DNA from: Alnus glutinosa
Lineage: Eukaryota > Streptophyta > Magnoliopsida > Fagales > Betulaceae
Reading direction: 5' to 3'
Length of the DNA: 64,000 nt
NCBI RefSeq assembly: GCF_958979055.1
Contig: NC_084887.1
Span: 37,942,620 to 38,006,619 of the forward strand
Positions 33,961 through 46,217 of the stretch are shown here, piece by piece. The notes beneath the pieces are model-generated. The model worked only from the letters and a program-made list of their open reading frames with translations. It did no database searches and had not been told where the DNA came from. The translations under genes were made by a program, and so were the position numbers. Position 1 is the first letter of the stretch. The number at the start of each line of letters is the position of its first letter.

Positions 33961-35180
33961 ATATATATTCAGAAGCATTGGCGCCGTATGTGGACATATA
34001 TATTAATTACATATACATGTTTGCTCGATCATATGACATGAGATACATCAAATGTTTATGTGATATTTCATTTTGTTTATTTCAAATAAAATATATGAGC
34101 TTATATATATATACACACACTAGAGAATTTTATGTCTTGAAGTTAGCACCAATTAACCCCCTCAAATTTCAAATATATATATAACACATTCTCTTTCACA
34201 ACTAACTCCTAATTAATTGGTATATAAAATGATGTCGATCTTCTGACGAAATAACATGTATGTCATCTTTATTTTCAAGTTGGACGAAGGTTTTGTTTCG
34301 TCGCATGATTGTTGGCACTAGCTATATATACGTACGTACCTGGTCACATCGTTGTTCGATTCTCAACATGCATGCAATAATAGAGTTGATCAGTACTTGA
34401 CCCGATCGAAGCGGTCGAAGCTATATATATTAACGAAATAATGAAACTAACAGAGACAAACTCACTTCTTGTAAGATGTTAAAAGACTTCAATCTAAAGC
34501 TAGAAGAGTCTATAAACTCAGCAATATTAATTATTGGGCACTGGTTTTGGGTAACAATAATATTGGGCACTGCTATAATAATTAGTACTCGACTGGAAAG
34601 CTGACCTTTGACGACGTCATGACTTGTATACTCATTTGGAGTCTGATTAATTAGATGCGTGATGGTTTAATTTTTTTAAGGATCTTAATTTTATTTCAAA
34701 TGTTCGATAAAAAAGAGAGAAAAAATTAAATTAAAATTCTTAAAAAATTACAACACAAATACCATAATTTTTTTTTTTTTGCAAGAACTAAGCCAAATGA
34801 AATCGATTTGGCCCATGCATATATGATAGTTGGCAGTTGGCACCAGCATTTTCCTACGTTAATATTGTATGCGTTTTCAAAGGTAGGTAGGTAGAACGCG
34901 AACATCACTCACCCACTCCAAAACAAATCCAAATTAACTGCACCAATCGCGATGCAAATATTCGGATGGAAGGTCAGTTTTCGCTATCATCTTAACATAT
35001 TGGATCTATCAAATGTATTACTCAAAGTTGACTTACTGTATTATGAGTTGACTTACTGTTTTATTTGGTCATTTTTTTTTCGATGAATTATTTGGTCACA
35101 TTATATATATATATATAATGGGCGTTTAATATATATAATATAAATTTCTACGCTTTCCTGAGCTTTTTCGCGCATGCATG
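33961..35180. other. Intergenic
   Basis: 34890-34980 is the partner of 27545-27640. TA repeats lie at 35104-35116 and elsewhere. No gene is seen. Confidence 0.4.
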
Positions 35181-36185
35181 GCAGTTGGCACTACTTCCAT
35201 TTCCATCAATAAAAAGGGGGCAGTAGCTCCAAACATCTACTGCAAAACGACCTCAACTCATGACTATGATAGTTTAGTTGACTATTTTCCTGGGAACAAA
35301 TTAAGATTGAGGTGAGGATCCTTATATCCCTATCTATTTTCATGGCTAGCTAGCTAGCTGTAGAGTTTTTCTCTAAGCTCGTCACTGCATATTGCTGCTC
35401 AATCTAATTTCTATTATCATCTTGATCAATATTAATGTGCTAGTATGAAGCTCACTCATTTGTGCTTTGCAAAGAAACCCTATGGAGTTTTCTTTTGGGA
35501 CAAATAAGAGCTATCATTTTGTTGTCTAAAGCTTGGATTTCTTGAGTGGAACTATACATTATTAATTTGACAAATATTCTTATAATTTCATTTAAATTTC
35601 TTTGATGGGTCTATATTAAATATTTTTTTTGCAGGATCCTCAAGGTAGTCTTGAAAACAACTAAATTTTAAGAGGGGTTGAACCGGCAAGCTGTTGCACT
35701 CTTAGCAGCTACCTGTATGTGAATTTAATGCTACCTATTTTTGCCTTAATTAATTTTGTTCCACTTGAAATACATACTTATACTGCTTTTTTTCTTAATT
35801 AACAAAGTCAAATTAATTTTTTTCTTTCAAAAGCAAAGGAAATAATAATGACCTACAGTACTGCGACACATTCTTCTCACACTCGTTACCATTAAGGGCA
35901 AAAGAGACCCTATGCCACGGGCTATTATGAATTTATAACAATTCTTTCGGCAGTACTTAGAGTTATGCGAATACTCTTTTTTGAATGAATGTTATGCTCA
36001 TAAGTGCCTGGGTAATTTTTTTTCTCTCTCCTCTCTTTGAAAGGAATTGTGCCTAAAGAATCAAATCTATTTTGCTTTGCTTCTAACATTTTTTTAAAAA
36101 AAAAAAAAAAAAGTTTTTGTCACTCCAAAAGAAACTACTTAATTTAGGAGGCTGATCGAGAAGAAATTACAGATCCAACATATAT
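35181..36185 (+). promoter_or_regulatory. Leader of the DUF247 gene at 36186
   Basis: This is the cleanest leader in the window: 'ctcaactcatgactatgatag', 'ctaagctcgtcactgc', 'gttgtctaaagcttgg', an acceptor TTGCAG ending at 35634, a UTR exon 35635-35714, a donor GTATGTG at 35715, then a probable second UTR intron ending near the 'cactccaaaagaaac' block (36120-36135). Transcription start and TATA cannot be fixed by eye. Confidence 0.55.
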
Positions 36186-37466
36186 ATGGCTGTGAATGAA
36201 GGAGATAGCATTAGAATTGATATCGACCGCTTGGTGTCTTCAATAGAAGATATGGTGTCCCATGATTTGATTATGCCGGCTAAGTGTTGCATCTTCAAAA
36301 CCCCTGCCATTCTCTACAGGCATAATGAAAAAGCTTTTATCCCCGATGCATTTTCTATTGGGCCTCTCCATCATGGCCGTCCAAACTTGAAAGCCACAGA
36401 AAATATTAAAGCCAAGTATTTGCAAGGCCTTATCTCTCGTTCATACTCTCCGCATACAATCCTAAGAACTCTCATCATTTCTATCACAGAGGTGGAAAAA
36501 GACGCTCGTGAGTGTTATGCTGAAGCAATCGATTACAACCCAGAAGAATTTGTGAAAATTTTGGTAATTGATGGTTGCTTTCTTATTGAGTTGTTCCGCA
36601 AGAAAGCTTATTTGGTGGCCAGAGAAGAAGATGACCCTATTTTCACCCAGTCATGTATGATACAATTTCTAAACCATGACTTGATATTGCTAGAAAACCA
36701 AGTACCTTGGATGGTACTTGAGATTTTGTTCAACTTGACAAAGCATTCCAACCGCGACTTCATCCCCCTAAGTCTACTTGCTGTGAATTTCTTGAGTATC
36801 ACCCTTTTATCGTATGGAATGCAGCCCCAGCTAATGCAGACCAACATGAATATCCAAGGCATCGAGCATATTGTTGACTTGGACAGGAAGTTGTCAACTT
36901 TGTCAATTGAAGATAAAGAAGAAAGAATAGGGGGGTGGGAACTCCTGCCTTCTGCTACGAGCCTCGTGGAGGCTGGAATCAAATTCAAAAGGGGTACATC
37001 TTCTGAAAACATTTTGGACATCAAATTTATTGATGGCGTTCTGGAAATTCCTCCATTAGTAATTCACGATGTAACAGAAACCGCCTTTAGAAATCTCATC
37101 AGCTATGAACAATGTTATCCTAAATGTGAAGCTAAGATCACTTCCTATGCGGTACTCCTAGACAGCCTCATTAATACTGCTAAGGATATGGATATTCTGT
37201 GCGAGAATAAGATAATTGAAAACTGGTTGAATCCTGAGGACGCGGCTCAACTCTTCAACAAGCTTTACCTTGACACTTATGTGGACTATTGCTACACAGA
37301 CCTTTGCAGGCAAGTAAATAGTTTTTGCCAACGCAGATGGCCTAGATGGCGTGGAGCGCTTGTGCGCAATTATTTCAACACTCCATGGGCTATTCTTTCC
37401 ACATTGGCCGCTGTTATCCTTTTGATCCTCACCATGGTACAAACTTGGTATAGCATAACAAGTTAG
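36186..37466 (+). CDS. DUF247 (UPF0481) membrane-anchored protein, 426 aa
   Basis: This is a single-exon frame of normal DUF247 length. Blocks in order: CCIFKTPAIL (34-43), IPDAFSIGPLHHG (52-64), KATENIKAKYLQ, ARECYA, FVKILVIDGCFLIELF, HDLILLENQVPWMVLEILF, PSATSLVEAGIKFKRG, ILDIKFIDGVLEIPP, FRNLISYEQC, ITSYAVLLDSLINTAKDMD, NWLNPEDAAQLFNKLY, RRWPRWRGALVRNYF, and a hydrophobic anchor at about 400-422 with a short polar end. There is no signal peptide, so a C-terminal tail anchor is likely. It lacks the 29-residue duplication of the copy at 24406 and so represents the basal form. No lesion is visible. Biochemical function is unknown; the grass S- and Z-locus role belongs to relatives only. Confidence 0.96.
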   Translation: MAVNEGDSIRIDIDRLVSSIEDMVSHDLIMPAKCCIFKTPAILYRHNEKAFIPDAFSIGPLHHGRPNLKATENIKAKYLQGLISRSYSPHTILRTLIISITEVEKDARECYAEAIDYNPEEFVKILVIDGCFLIELFRKKAYLVAREEDDPIFTQSCMIQFLNHDLILLENQVPWMVLEILFNLTKHSNRDFIPLSLLAVNFLSITLLSYGMQPQLMQTNMNIQGIEHIVDLDRKLSTLSIEDKEERIGGWELLPSATSLVEAGIKFKRGTSSENILDIKFIDGVLEIPPLVIHDVTETAFRNLISYEQCYPKCEAKITSYAVLLDSLINTAKDMDILCENKIIENWLNPEDAAQLFNKLYLDTYVDYCYTDLCRQVNSFCQRRWPRWRGALVRNYFNTPWAILSTLAAVILLILTMVQTWYSITS

Positions 37467-38146
37467 TATTACTTACAATTTACAACGTACCTCGTGAAAC
37501 TTGTTATGTACGTAATTGGTCTGTTACACCGGCCGATTTAGAATTTGCATGCATGCGCTAGACTAGGACTCCACCAAGACGTGTAATTGGTCTGTTTCGT
37601 TTCAGTTGCATTTCTAGCTATTTAGGTGATGATTGATTAATAAAAAATCGTGCAAAGTTTTATCCTTAACGCATTGTGTTTGACTGACGCATAGGATCGT
37701 CTAATATCCTACTATATTTTTAATTAATATCTTTTCAGCAAAATAGGCATGAAGAAAATGTTAAATATTTGCGTCACACTTCAGTTTTATATTGACGAGA
37801 TGAATAGCTCAAATAGAATAAATAGTTAATAAGATATGTTCATTTGTGTTATAAGCTTCATATTGCTAAATGAAATTGAGTTTTATAAATAATTTTAAAG
37901 AAGCTCCAAATTGATTTATCTTTTTGGATTGATTGCACATATGTAACTAGTGTTTTTTCCTTGGTCTTTATATTTGGTTTGCTTCTTTCTCTATTGGGAA
38001 GAGAGTGACCCAATCAAGGACGGAACTAAGGGGCCGGCAGGGGCCATGGACCCTCTCAATTAATCCAAGAAAGAAAGAAAAAAATTAGTTAAAAAAAATT
38101 ATCTTACTAATCCCTACCAATAAATTTTTTAGCCCTTAGTCTCTAC

Positions 38147-38184
<38 letters not shown>

Positions 38185-38755
38185 ACTTCTAACTTTTTCC
38201 CTATACACAATATGTTACGATTCTCATAACAAATGTATTAAAGATCATAGATAATTTGCCCATTACCCAGATCGAGCTATGTTCAAATATGTCAGACTTC
38301 CTAGCTACTAGGTCGTGTAGAGTTAATTTGGAGTTACGAATGTCCATTCCAAGGCGAACCATGGAATGAATGGAGAAAAAATTCGTAGAAGTAATGACGT
38401 CCATTAATGCCACAAACAACTAATATATGGCCATTCCACACCAATCACCGCCACAAAAACAACTTAAAACAACCACAACTAAAACCTGTTGATTTTCTCC
38501 TTCTTTCAAACTTTGTACACCATTAAAAAGTTAGTTAGTATTAGAAGAAACTTCACTTAACTCTCATTAAACTTTTATCAAATTTATAATTATCTCTTTA
38601 AAGTTAAAAAACTTTCAAAGGGTGAAATAACTCCTATACTTATGTAATCTTTCTAAAGTTATAAAATTACTCTTAAATTATAATTTTTTATATATAAAAA
38701 AAATAAATAAATTGAAAGTACAAGAAAAAAAAAAAGAAAAAAAAAAGCTGAAACC
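37467..38755. other. Intergenic with a decayed TRIM LTR
   Basis: 37790-37975 is a diverged copy of the TRIM LTR at 7162 ('gatgaatagctcaaatagaataaatag', 'ctccaaattgatttatctttttgg'). A hAT-like end 'caaggacggaactaagg' lies at 38014, without a partner. A TA repeat is at 38149-38178. No gene is seen. Confidence 0.45.
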
Positions 38756-38760
38756 GCCAT

Positions 38761-38813
38761 GGGTCAACAGACCCACAATGCACGGCCTTGGTCATGCATG
38801 GGTCTGTTGACCC
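38761..38813. repeat. Perfect 15-bp hairpin
   Basis: GGGTCAACAGACCCA (38761-38775) and TGGGTCTGTTGACCC (38799-38813) are exact complements with a 23-nt loop. It is probably the centre of a foldback element related to 23222-23655. Confidence 0.8.
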
Positions 38814-39179
38814 ACAGCTGGCTGTGGGGTTATTGTTTCATAATTTTTTTTCTTACAAAATATGAGAGTGTTTTGAAAATTTTACGTCATCTGTTAGAAT
38901 TTAATGTTAAATCTTATGTTGTGACAAAACTAATTTTAGGGATCACAAAAAAAGCAGAAAATAGCAGAATAGAAAATAATACAATAACACAAAACATCAA
39001 AATTTAAGTGATTCTGCTTAATAAGCCTACATCTATTGGCGGAGACAATCCGGAAGAAATTCACTATCAAAAGATGAAGTATAAAGAGTAGTACTGAGAA
39101 AACCACTCAAACCCAAGCCCTAATACACTCAAATCTCACACTCACACAAAAGAAAAAAAAAAAATATACAAAAAATTAT

Positions 39180-40043
39180 GGTTCGTTTGGGTATTGAATT
39201 TTGAGAATTAGAATTGAATTCTGATTCTATTTACAAATATCGAGGTAAAAAATTGTGTTTGGATGTTGAATTTTGAGATTAAAAAATATTATATTTTAAT
39301 GGTAAGAAATGATTGGAAGTTTAAAAAGTTGTGTAAAATAATAATTTAAATAATAATAATTTATTATATATTGATTATTTAATTAAAATAAATAAATAAT
39401 TTTTTTTAAAAAAAAATAATTAAAATCAAAATTAAAATTTTTTTTTAAAAAAATGAAGCAAGGGGTGGCTGCCGGTTGGCAGCCACCCCCAGGCAATGGG
39501 GGTGGCCGCGCGCCACCCCCAGAGGAGGTCGGGGGTGGCCGCGCGGCCTCCCCCAAGGGTCGGGGTGGTCGCGCGGCCACCCCCAGTACTTGGGGGAGGC
39601 CGTGCGACCACCCCCAGTACTCGGAGGAGGCCACGCGGCCTCCTCCAAGGGTCAGGGGTGGCCGCGCGGCCACCCCTAGTAGTCAGGGGAGGCCGCGCGG
39701 CCTCCCCCAAGGGTCGGGGGTGGCCGCGCGGCCACCCCCAGTAGTCGGGGGAGGCCGCGCGGCCTCCCCCAAGAGGGTCAGGGGTGGCTGCCAGCCGGCA
39801 GCCACCCCTCTGTTTTTTTTTTTTTAATTTCATTTATTTATTTATTTTATTTAAATTATTAATATTTTATTATTTAAATGTGGGACCCACGCGTTTTTGT
39901 TTGACTTTAGAGACTGATGGTCTCACGCGTGGGTCCCGGTCATCATTAGCAAAATTCAAGTGAATTTTGCTTGAATTCTGCCTGAATTCAAACTTGAGAA
40001 GAATCGTAAAAAAAATTCTGTATCCAAACCAACCAGAAACTCT
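39180..40043. mobile_element. Non-autonomous DNA element with GC-rich core, copy 2
   Basis: The ends GGTTCGTTTGGGTAT and, reversed, GGTTGGTTTGGATAC form an imperfect inverted repeat. The left half (39185-39465) is the reverse complement of 12735-13030. The right half ends in 'aattctgtatccaaaccaacc'. No transposase; superfamily undetermined. Confidence 0.65.
39466..39811. repeat. GC-rich palindromic tandem array, about 11 units
   Basis: The units of 30-31 bp centre on GTGGCCGCGCGGCCAC or AGGCCGCGCGGCCT, flanked by G and C runs, with short spacers such as 'cagtagtc' and 'caagggtc'. The end units GGTGGCTGCCGGTTGGCAGCC and its relative at 39782 differ and cap the array. It has more units than copy 1. 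Confidence 0.9.
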
Positions 40044-40341
40044 CTTTCTCTCCGAGCTGAGTATCATACGGCACCTCAAACATTAGAAAACACAAGTGAA
40101 AATATGTATTTTGTAACTCTAGTTTCTGTCTCTTTGCATCTCAAAATGACCGAATTATGTGTCTTCAATATATATATATTGGCTAAGTTTGTTAAAATAC
40201 TTCACCGTGAAGTAAAGTCAAAACATTTCTCTATGAAGTAAACTGAGAGACAGCGTGGCTAAGGGAAAAATCATAAAACAGCTAGCTACCATGAATTAAT
40301 GAGCCCACCACAAGATGCGTTAAATACAAGTCATTCTCACT

Positions 40342-41521
40342 TAGGGGTGTAAACGAGCCGATCTTGAGTGGGTATTGCCTGTCCGGAATCGGCTCGCTTA
40401 AGTAACAGTAGAGCTCGAGCTTGAGCTCGACACGAGCTAAAAAATCCTGTGCGAAACCGGCTCGTGTATTGACTATTAATTCGTTATATATATATATATA
40501 TAATGATAATACTTTGTTTTTTTTTTTTTAAAGTCGATTGATAATACTAATTAGATCATATCTAACAGTTATATAGCACAATGTTAAATCATATGATCTA
40601 AATTATAATAATAATTCATAACTTGTAAATTGTGATTATAATTAATATATAAGTAATTTCAATCCTAATAACTTAATTTAGGATTGTATGATCACATTAT
40701 TATTATATATGAATAACATGATTAAGTTTCATAAGTGTCATTATATTATATGAATAATGTGAATTCATACTTACCGTAACTTACGTATGTAATCTATATA
40801 CATAGTCATTGCATCTAATATAAATATTACTGATAATTATTAAATACTTAAAATCATAAATCATACTTATTAAGTGTATGAGTGTATCTAACTAAGTATC
40901 TAAATACTAAACCATTATATTAGTATGAATTTGTATACTATATCATATATAACACTATGTAGCTATAATTATATATGTTACTAATATGTATATATATTTA
41001 TGATTATGAATTATGAATTTATAATAAGTAATTAAGTATGATCATTATAAATTTATGAGTCATAAATCATAATTATCAAATTTATCATAATTCATAACTA
41101 CCTACTAATAATACTAATATTATATGATCACATGATCTAATTATTATCATATGATAGTATATTTAACATATTAACATGATCTAACAATCTGTATGTAATG
41201 ATTATTAAATATTTAATGATAATACTCATAACATATAATAAAGTGATTGCATATTTTATATTTACATGTCATATGGTAGTATGGTACAATGTTATATTAT
41301 TATATGATCATATAGTCCTATAAATTATAATCCTATTATATTACATGAATAGTTTGATTAAGTATCTGGATTGTCATTATATCATATGACTAACAATTAA
41401 TTATTGATATTATTCACTTCTACTATTTTATATACATATGACCAATTAATATATATTGACTAATAACTATTGTTATTTGTTACTTAATTTATGCTTACAT
41501 AATACACATAGTATATTATTC

Positions 41522-41608
<87 letters not shown>

Positions 41609-41832
41609 CACACACGAATCGAGCCTTAATAAACGAGTCGATCCTTATACGAGCGGGTTCACGAGTTTTAGTCGAGTTGAGCCGAGTTTATACGAGTTTG
41701 CATCGTTTAATAATCGAGTTTGATTTTCGTGTTCACGAGTAGTTCATTTAATAATCGATTCGAGCACGAGTCGAGTTTATTCGAGCCGATTTCGAGTAAG
41801 CTCACGAGTAGCTCAGCTCGTTTACACCCCTA
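40342..41832. mobile_element. Complete non-autonomous hAT element, TSD TTCTCACT
   Basis: The termini TAGGGGTGTAAACGAG and CTCGTTTACACCCCTA are exact inverted repeats. They are flanked by a perfect 8-bp duplication ttctcact (40334-40341, 41833-41840). Subterminal zones are rich in CTCGAG/ACGAGT motifs, and the core is AT-rich with a long TA microsatellite (41527-41604). There is no transposase. Confidence 0.92.
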
Positions 41833-41840
41833 TTCTCACT

Positions 41841-41993
41841 ACATCCTAATACGCATTTGGCGAGAGTAATGGTATATATCACTTTTTATCTTATAAGTAT
41901 CTCACAATATTACGTGACAATTCCAACTAATCTTTAGATTTTTTATTTTTTTTTGAAACAATGACTAATCTGTTGGATCAGCCCTGGTTTACA

Positions 41994-42030
<37 letters not shown>

Positions 42031-42889
42031 TTATTAAAACTTGCCACATAAGCTTTGTAGGGGCATTTGTGAGATCTTTGTGTGATATGTAGTAATACTC
42101 TTATTATTAATATAAAAAATAATAACTATTTTATTGGATTGATATGTGGCGATATTAATGCCATGCCTTCACCAATTCACCCATTCAGAAACCTAAATAT
42201 AGGCTTGTATTTATGTTTTGAGTTGTCTATTAATGTATTTATTTAGAGAACAAAAATACATTATTTCAAGACAAAGTAATTTGATGATGAAAATATTTCC
42301 TAGTTGTTTCTGATTTGTTGGGAAAGTGATATAAAATCGCATAATTATTCCGTAATCTTGAATAGAATATTTTTCTTCTTTGTGAGGACCCATTCTTGAA
42401 AATGTGAGAATGAGTTTGAAATAATGGAATGGTGACTCGAAACAGAAAACGAAAACACAAACAAACATATATAGCATAGTTCCGAGTCACCTGCATGCTA
42501 ATTAAACATCACCTGAAAATGATTGCTGAATGGTTTCTCTAATTTGACGTCAATTTCAAGCACATTCATTCCACACAACTTTGGTCAAGCCTTATATACT
42601 TTTTGGAAGTAATACATGTGAAGTTAAAGAAAAAGGAATGTCGGATGGTATAACTTTATGCTGTAAAAGCTAAAAAAGGGTTGAAGGAAATTATCCTTGC
42701 TGTCCAATGGTTGCAGATGATATGACTAGAAGAAAGGAATCGCCTATTAGGACTACCTCAATGGCATGTATTTGGATTCCCTACAATATAATTGAAGATC
42801 TTCTGCAATTGTCTGTTTCCTGCAATCTGGTAAACAATTGTGAAAGGCCTCCAGTAAAAGTCACCTGCTAAGGGCCTCTCACAATTGTA
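41841..42889. other. AT-rich intergenic
   Basis: A TA repeat lies at 41996-42030. 42660-42900 resembles 9120-9280 ('gaaattatccttgctgtccaatgg'), part of the duplicated background. No gene is seen. Confidence 0.4.
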
Positions 42890-43326
42890 GAGAACTCCCT
42901 GTAGGAGTTTCTAATCCTTCTTTAGTGGCCTTTTGGATTGGAAAATTTCTTGATTTTTCATTCTAAATCCATGCACGAAGCAAAGAATAAAGTCTTATGG
43001 GAATTCACCCTTTTGATTTGGGTGCTTTTAGCACTATATAAACAGTGGCATTTGTTACCCGAGTGAAGGATAAGAAGAGTGAACTTCTCTTGGAAGTGTT
43101 GCGATCGATGCTCAGTAAGTGGAATTTTTATTTATTTATTTATTTTTAATGAAATAAGAGTTGCTCATTAATTTTAGTTTCTAAAACTCGATTATAATTG
43201 GCGTTTGAACTTTTCTTGCAGGGTGTTGAAGGCCGGCTAGAACAGAAATTTTAAGAGGCCAGGGGTGTCCTTTCTTTTGATCACTCCTGAAGAAAGAATT
43301 TTAAGAGGCAAAAAACAAAACAAAAT
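42890..43326 (+). promoter_or_regulatory. Promoter, 5'-UTR exon and intron of the pseudogene at 43327
   Basis: TATA box TATATAAA at 43035-43042. A UTR exon follows from about 43065. The intron runs from GTAAGT at 43115 to TTGCAG ending at 43221. The second exon starts GGTGTTGAAGGC and continues to the ATG. The same layout is seen at 47497-47716, which supports the intron call. Confidence 0.65.
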
Positions 43327-44254
43327 ATGGCTACAAATGAAGGCTTGGCACCTTCGGTAGAAGACATGATATCCCATGATTTATTCATGTCGCCCAAGTG
43401 ATGCATCTTCAAAACCCCTGTCATACTCTTTAGGCATAATGAACAAGCTTATATCCCCAACGCATTTTCTATTGGCCCTTTCCACCATGGCAATATAAAC
43501 TTGAAAGCCACGAAAAAAATTAAAGCCAAGTATTTGCGACGACTTATCTCTCGGTCTCCGTCTCCAGAGACAAAGCTAAGAGATCTCATCAATTCCATCA
43601 AGGCCGTGGAGGGAGTGGCTCGTGAGTGTTATGCCGGACCAATTTATTGCAGCCCAGATGAATTTGTGAACATTTTGGTAATGGATGGTTGCTTCATCAT
43701 TGAGTTGTTTCGTAAGAATGCTTACAAATGGCATAGGGAATAAGATGACCTGTTTTCAACATGGCTTGTATGCTCCAATTTCTATACCATGACTTGATTT
43801 TGCTCGAAAATCAAGTGCCTTGGATGGTGCTTGAGGGTTTGTTTAACATGACCATCGACCCCACCAGAGAAAACAAGTCTCTAACGCAACTTGCCATAGA
43901 ATTCTTTGCTAACATTTTCTCATCCACAGATCCCGGAATAGTTCCCCCTATCCAAGACATCAAGCATATTCTCGACCTGTTCAGAAAATGGTTGGTTTTA
44001 TCAACTCGAGGACAGGAAGAAAGTAGGGCAAGATGGCATCCCATGCCTTGTGCAACAAGCCTCGTAGAGGCTGGAATCAAATTTAGAAGGGGTGAGTTGA
44101 CCAGAAGCATCATGGACATCAAATTCATTGATGGTGTCTTGGAAATTCCTCCGTTACTGACTCAAGAGACAACAGAAACTGTGTTTCAAAATCTCATCAA
44201 CTTTGAGCAATGCTTTCCCAAATGTGAAGCTCGGTTCACTTCCTATGCCGTACT

Positions 44255-45820
44255 CAGGGGCCGAGGGGGGGGGGGGGGGGGGGGTTGATAGGGATCAAAT
44301 GCCCCCTTCACCTCCCAAAAAATTTCCTTACCCATGGAAGAATTTTTTCAAATGCCCTGGTTGCCCACGCTCAGCCATTTATAAAGAGGCAAATATTTTC
44401 TATGAAGACCAATATTCATTGTTCACGCTGAGGTTCTGTGATTGTTTCAGGTTTTTTGATAATTTTAGGTCAAATTAGGTTGAAAATTAGGTTGAAGACG
44501 ACTGATTATATGTTTGACAGAAACGCACCGTTTAAGCTTTATATTTTGTATACCAAACGTTGTGTTTAGCTATTTTTGTTATATGTTCCTGGCAGTCTGG
44601 CGACTCTGGCACACTCCTTCAGAGCATTCCTAATAGTCTCATCAAATTTTACTTATCAAAATAGCTAAAAATTATTTTTCTCTATTCTTGTGAGCCACTT
44701 TTTTAAAATTATCTCAGCAGCCTCACCATTTTAACCATTCACTATCACTATTCCATTTAAATAATTTTTTTTTCCAGATTTCTTTATTCTTTCTCTATTT
44801 AATCTTTTTATTCAACAAGCTACCATACACCTTCATCTTGAGATTAGATCATTGTTAAGAAATTCACACAAGTTTTCATTTGCTTTTCAACCAAATTCAA
44901 GAAATAAAGAAAGAAAAGATAAATGAAAGAATCACAAAGTTTATGTCAGGGACAAAGAAACTTTCATGTCCATGAAATAAGGACATCATCGTTGAGAAAC
45001 TTTCATGTCCATGAAAGAAACTTTCATTGTTAAGAAATTCACACAAGTTTTCATTTGCTTTTCAACCAAATTCAAGAAATAAAGAAAGAAAAGATAAATG
45101 AAAGAATCACAAAGTTTATGTCAGGGATAAAGAAACTTTCATGTCCATGAAATAAGAACATCATCGTGTGTGAGAGATGGGAGATGGGAGAAGAAAATTG
45201 GAGAAAAAAGGAAGAAAAAAAATGTGCTGATTATGGGAGAGAGAAAGGAGAAATAAAATTGGTGAAAGAGTTGATGAGTGAATATTACTCATCAAAATTT
45301 GTGAGTATTTTCACTCACCAAAACTTTTTGGTTAAGGTGGTGAGGCTGCTGGGAGTGATTTTTAATGTTTTTATCAAATTAGCTCACCAAAAAGCTATTT
45401 TGCTGAGGCTATTAAGAATGCTCTTATATCGGTAAAAGACAATACAAAGCTTAAGCAACACCGTTTAAAACTCTAAAGGCTAAAAGTATAACTTATTAAT
45501 GATAAAAGGCGCTGACTATCTCTTTGGCTTTAAGTATGACTCTTTCTTTTCTTTCCTTTTCTTTTCTTTTTTTTTAAAAAAAAAATCAATTTAAGTCTTA
45601 CGTACAAATGCAACTATAGGAATAGGAGGGTTTGATTTTTTGAAACGGTGTTGCCTTCAATTTAGAACTTACCTAGATATATGTTATATTCAAAAAATTG
45701 AATTGCGGTTGGAAAACATTAAAGTGGTTTTCTTTCTTTTTATGAGCATATTATTTATTCATTTCATTTTTTACATTTTTAATTATTTTTTATTCAATTT
45801 TAATTTTTTTCATTCAAAAA

Positions 45821-45861
<41 letters not shown>

Positions 45862-45897
45862 TGATCCCCCCCAACAAAAATTTTGACTCCGCCACTG
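44255..45897. mobile_element. hAT element inside the DUF247 pseudogene, TSD GCCGTACT
   Basis: The termini CAGGGGCCGAG and, reversed, CAGTGGCGGAG are flanked by a perfect 8-bp duplication gccgtact (44247-44254, 45898-45905). G20 (44265-44284) and A25 runs lie just inside the ends. There is no transposase. The interior holds a nested MITE and a tandem duplication. Confidence 0.93.
44624..45427. repeat. Nested MITE-like inverted repeat with a 175-bp-period duplication
   Basis: The left end AGAGCATTCCTAATAGTCTC and the right end, reversed, AAGAGCATTCTTAATAGCCTC pair, continuing to 'atcaaaatagct'. Inside, a block of about 140 bp starting 'attgttaagaaattcacac' is present at 44851 and 45026. Confidence 0.65.
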
Positions 45898-46217
45898 GCC
45901 GTACTCCTTGACAATCTCATTAACACTGTTCAAGACGTGGACATACTCTGCGAGAATGAGATCATTGATAATTGGTTGAATCCAGAGGATGCAGCCCAGT
46001 TCTTCAACAAGCTTTACCACAATGCTTATGTCGATCAACAAGTACTATTACCTAAGCCTTTGCGAGCAGGTGAATGGATTGCCAATGCAGATGGCCTAGA
46101 TGGTGTGCAGTGCTTGTGCGCAACTATTTCAACACTCCATGGGCCATTCTTTCCACATTGGTCGCTTTTATCCTATTGGTCCTCACCTTCTTACAAACTC
46201 TCTACAACATGAAATAA

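Larger units (their letters stand above)
43327..46217 (+). pseudogene. DUF247 gene broken by stop codons, frameshifts and a hAT insertion
   Basis: The frame opens MATNEGLAPSVEDMISHDLF. A TGA replaces the first Cys of the CCIFKTP motif (43399-43401). A TAA at 43741 and a frame change follow the FRKNAYKWH block. 43761-44254 reads a good middle section up to TSYAV. A hAT element (44255-45897) then splits the gene inside the SYAVLLD motif. Coding resumes at 45906 (DNLINTVQDVDILCENEI, NWLNPEDAAQFFNKLY), followed by at least one more frameshift near 46040-46080 before the RW-RW and membrane-tail codons ending TAA at 46217. All landmarks of DUF247 remain, so inactivation is recent on the family's timescale. 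Confidence 0.93.

Noticed and set aside
39383..39833. Open frames of 67-133 codons on both strands
   Set aside because: Same cause as at 12.5 kb; composition of the palindromic array, no conserved start or domain.
44203..44478. Frame with a glycine run downstream of the broken DUF247 section
   Set aside because: It is the pseudogene reading into the G run at the hAT terminus.
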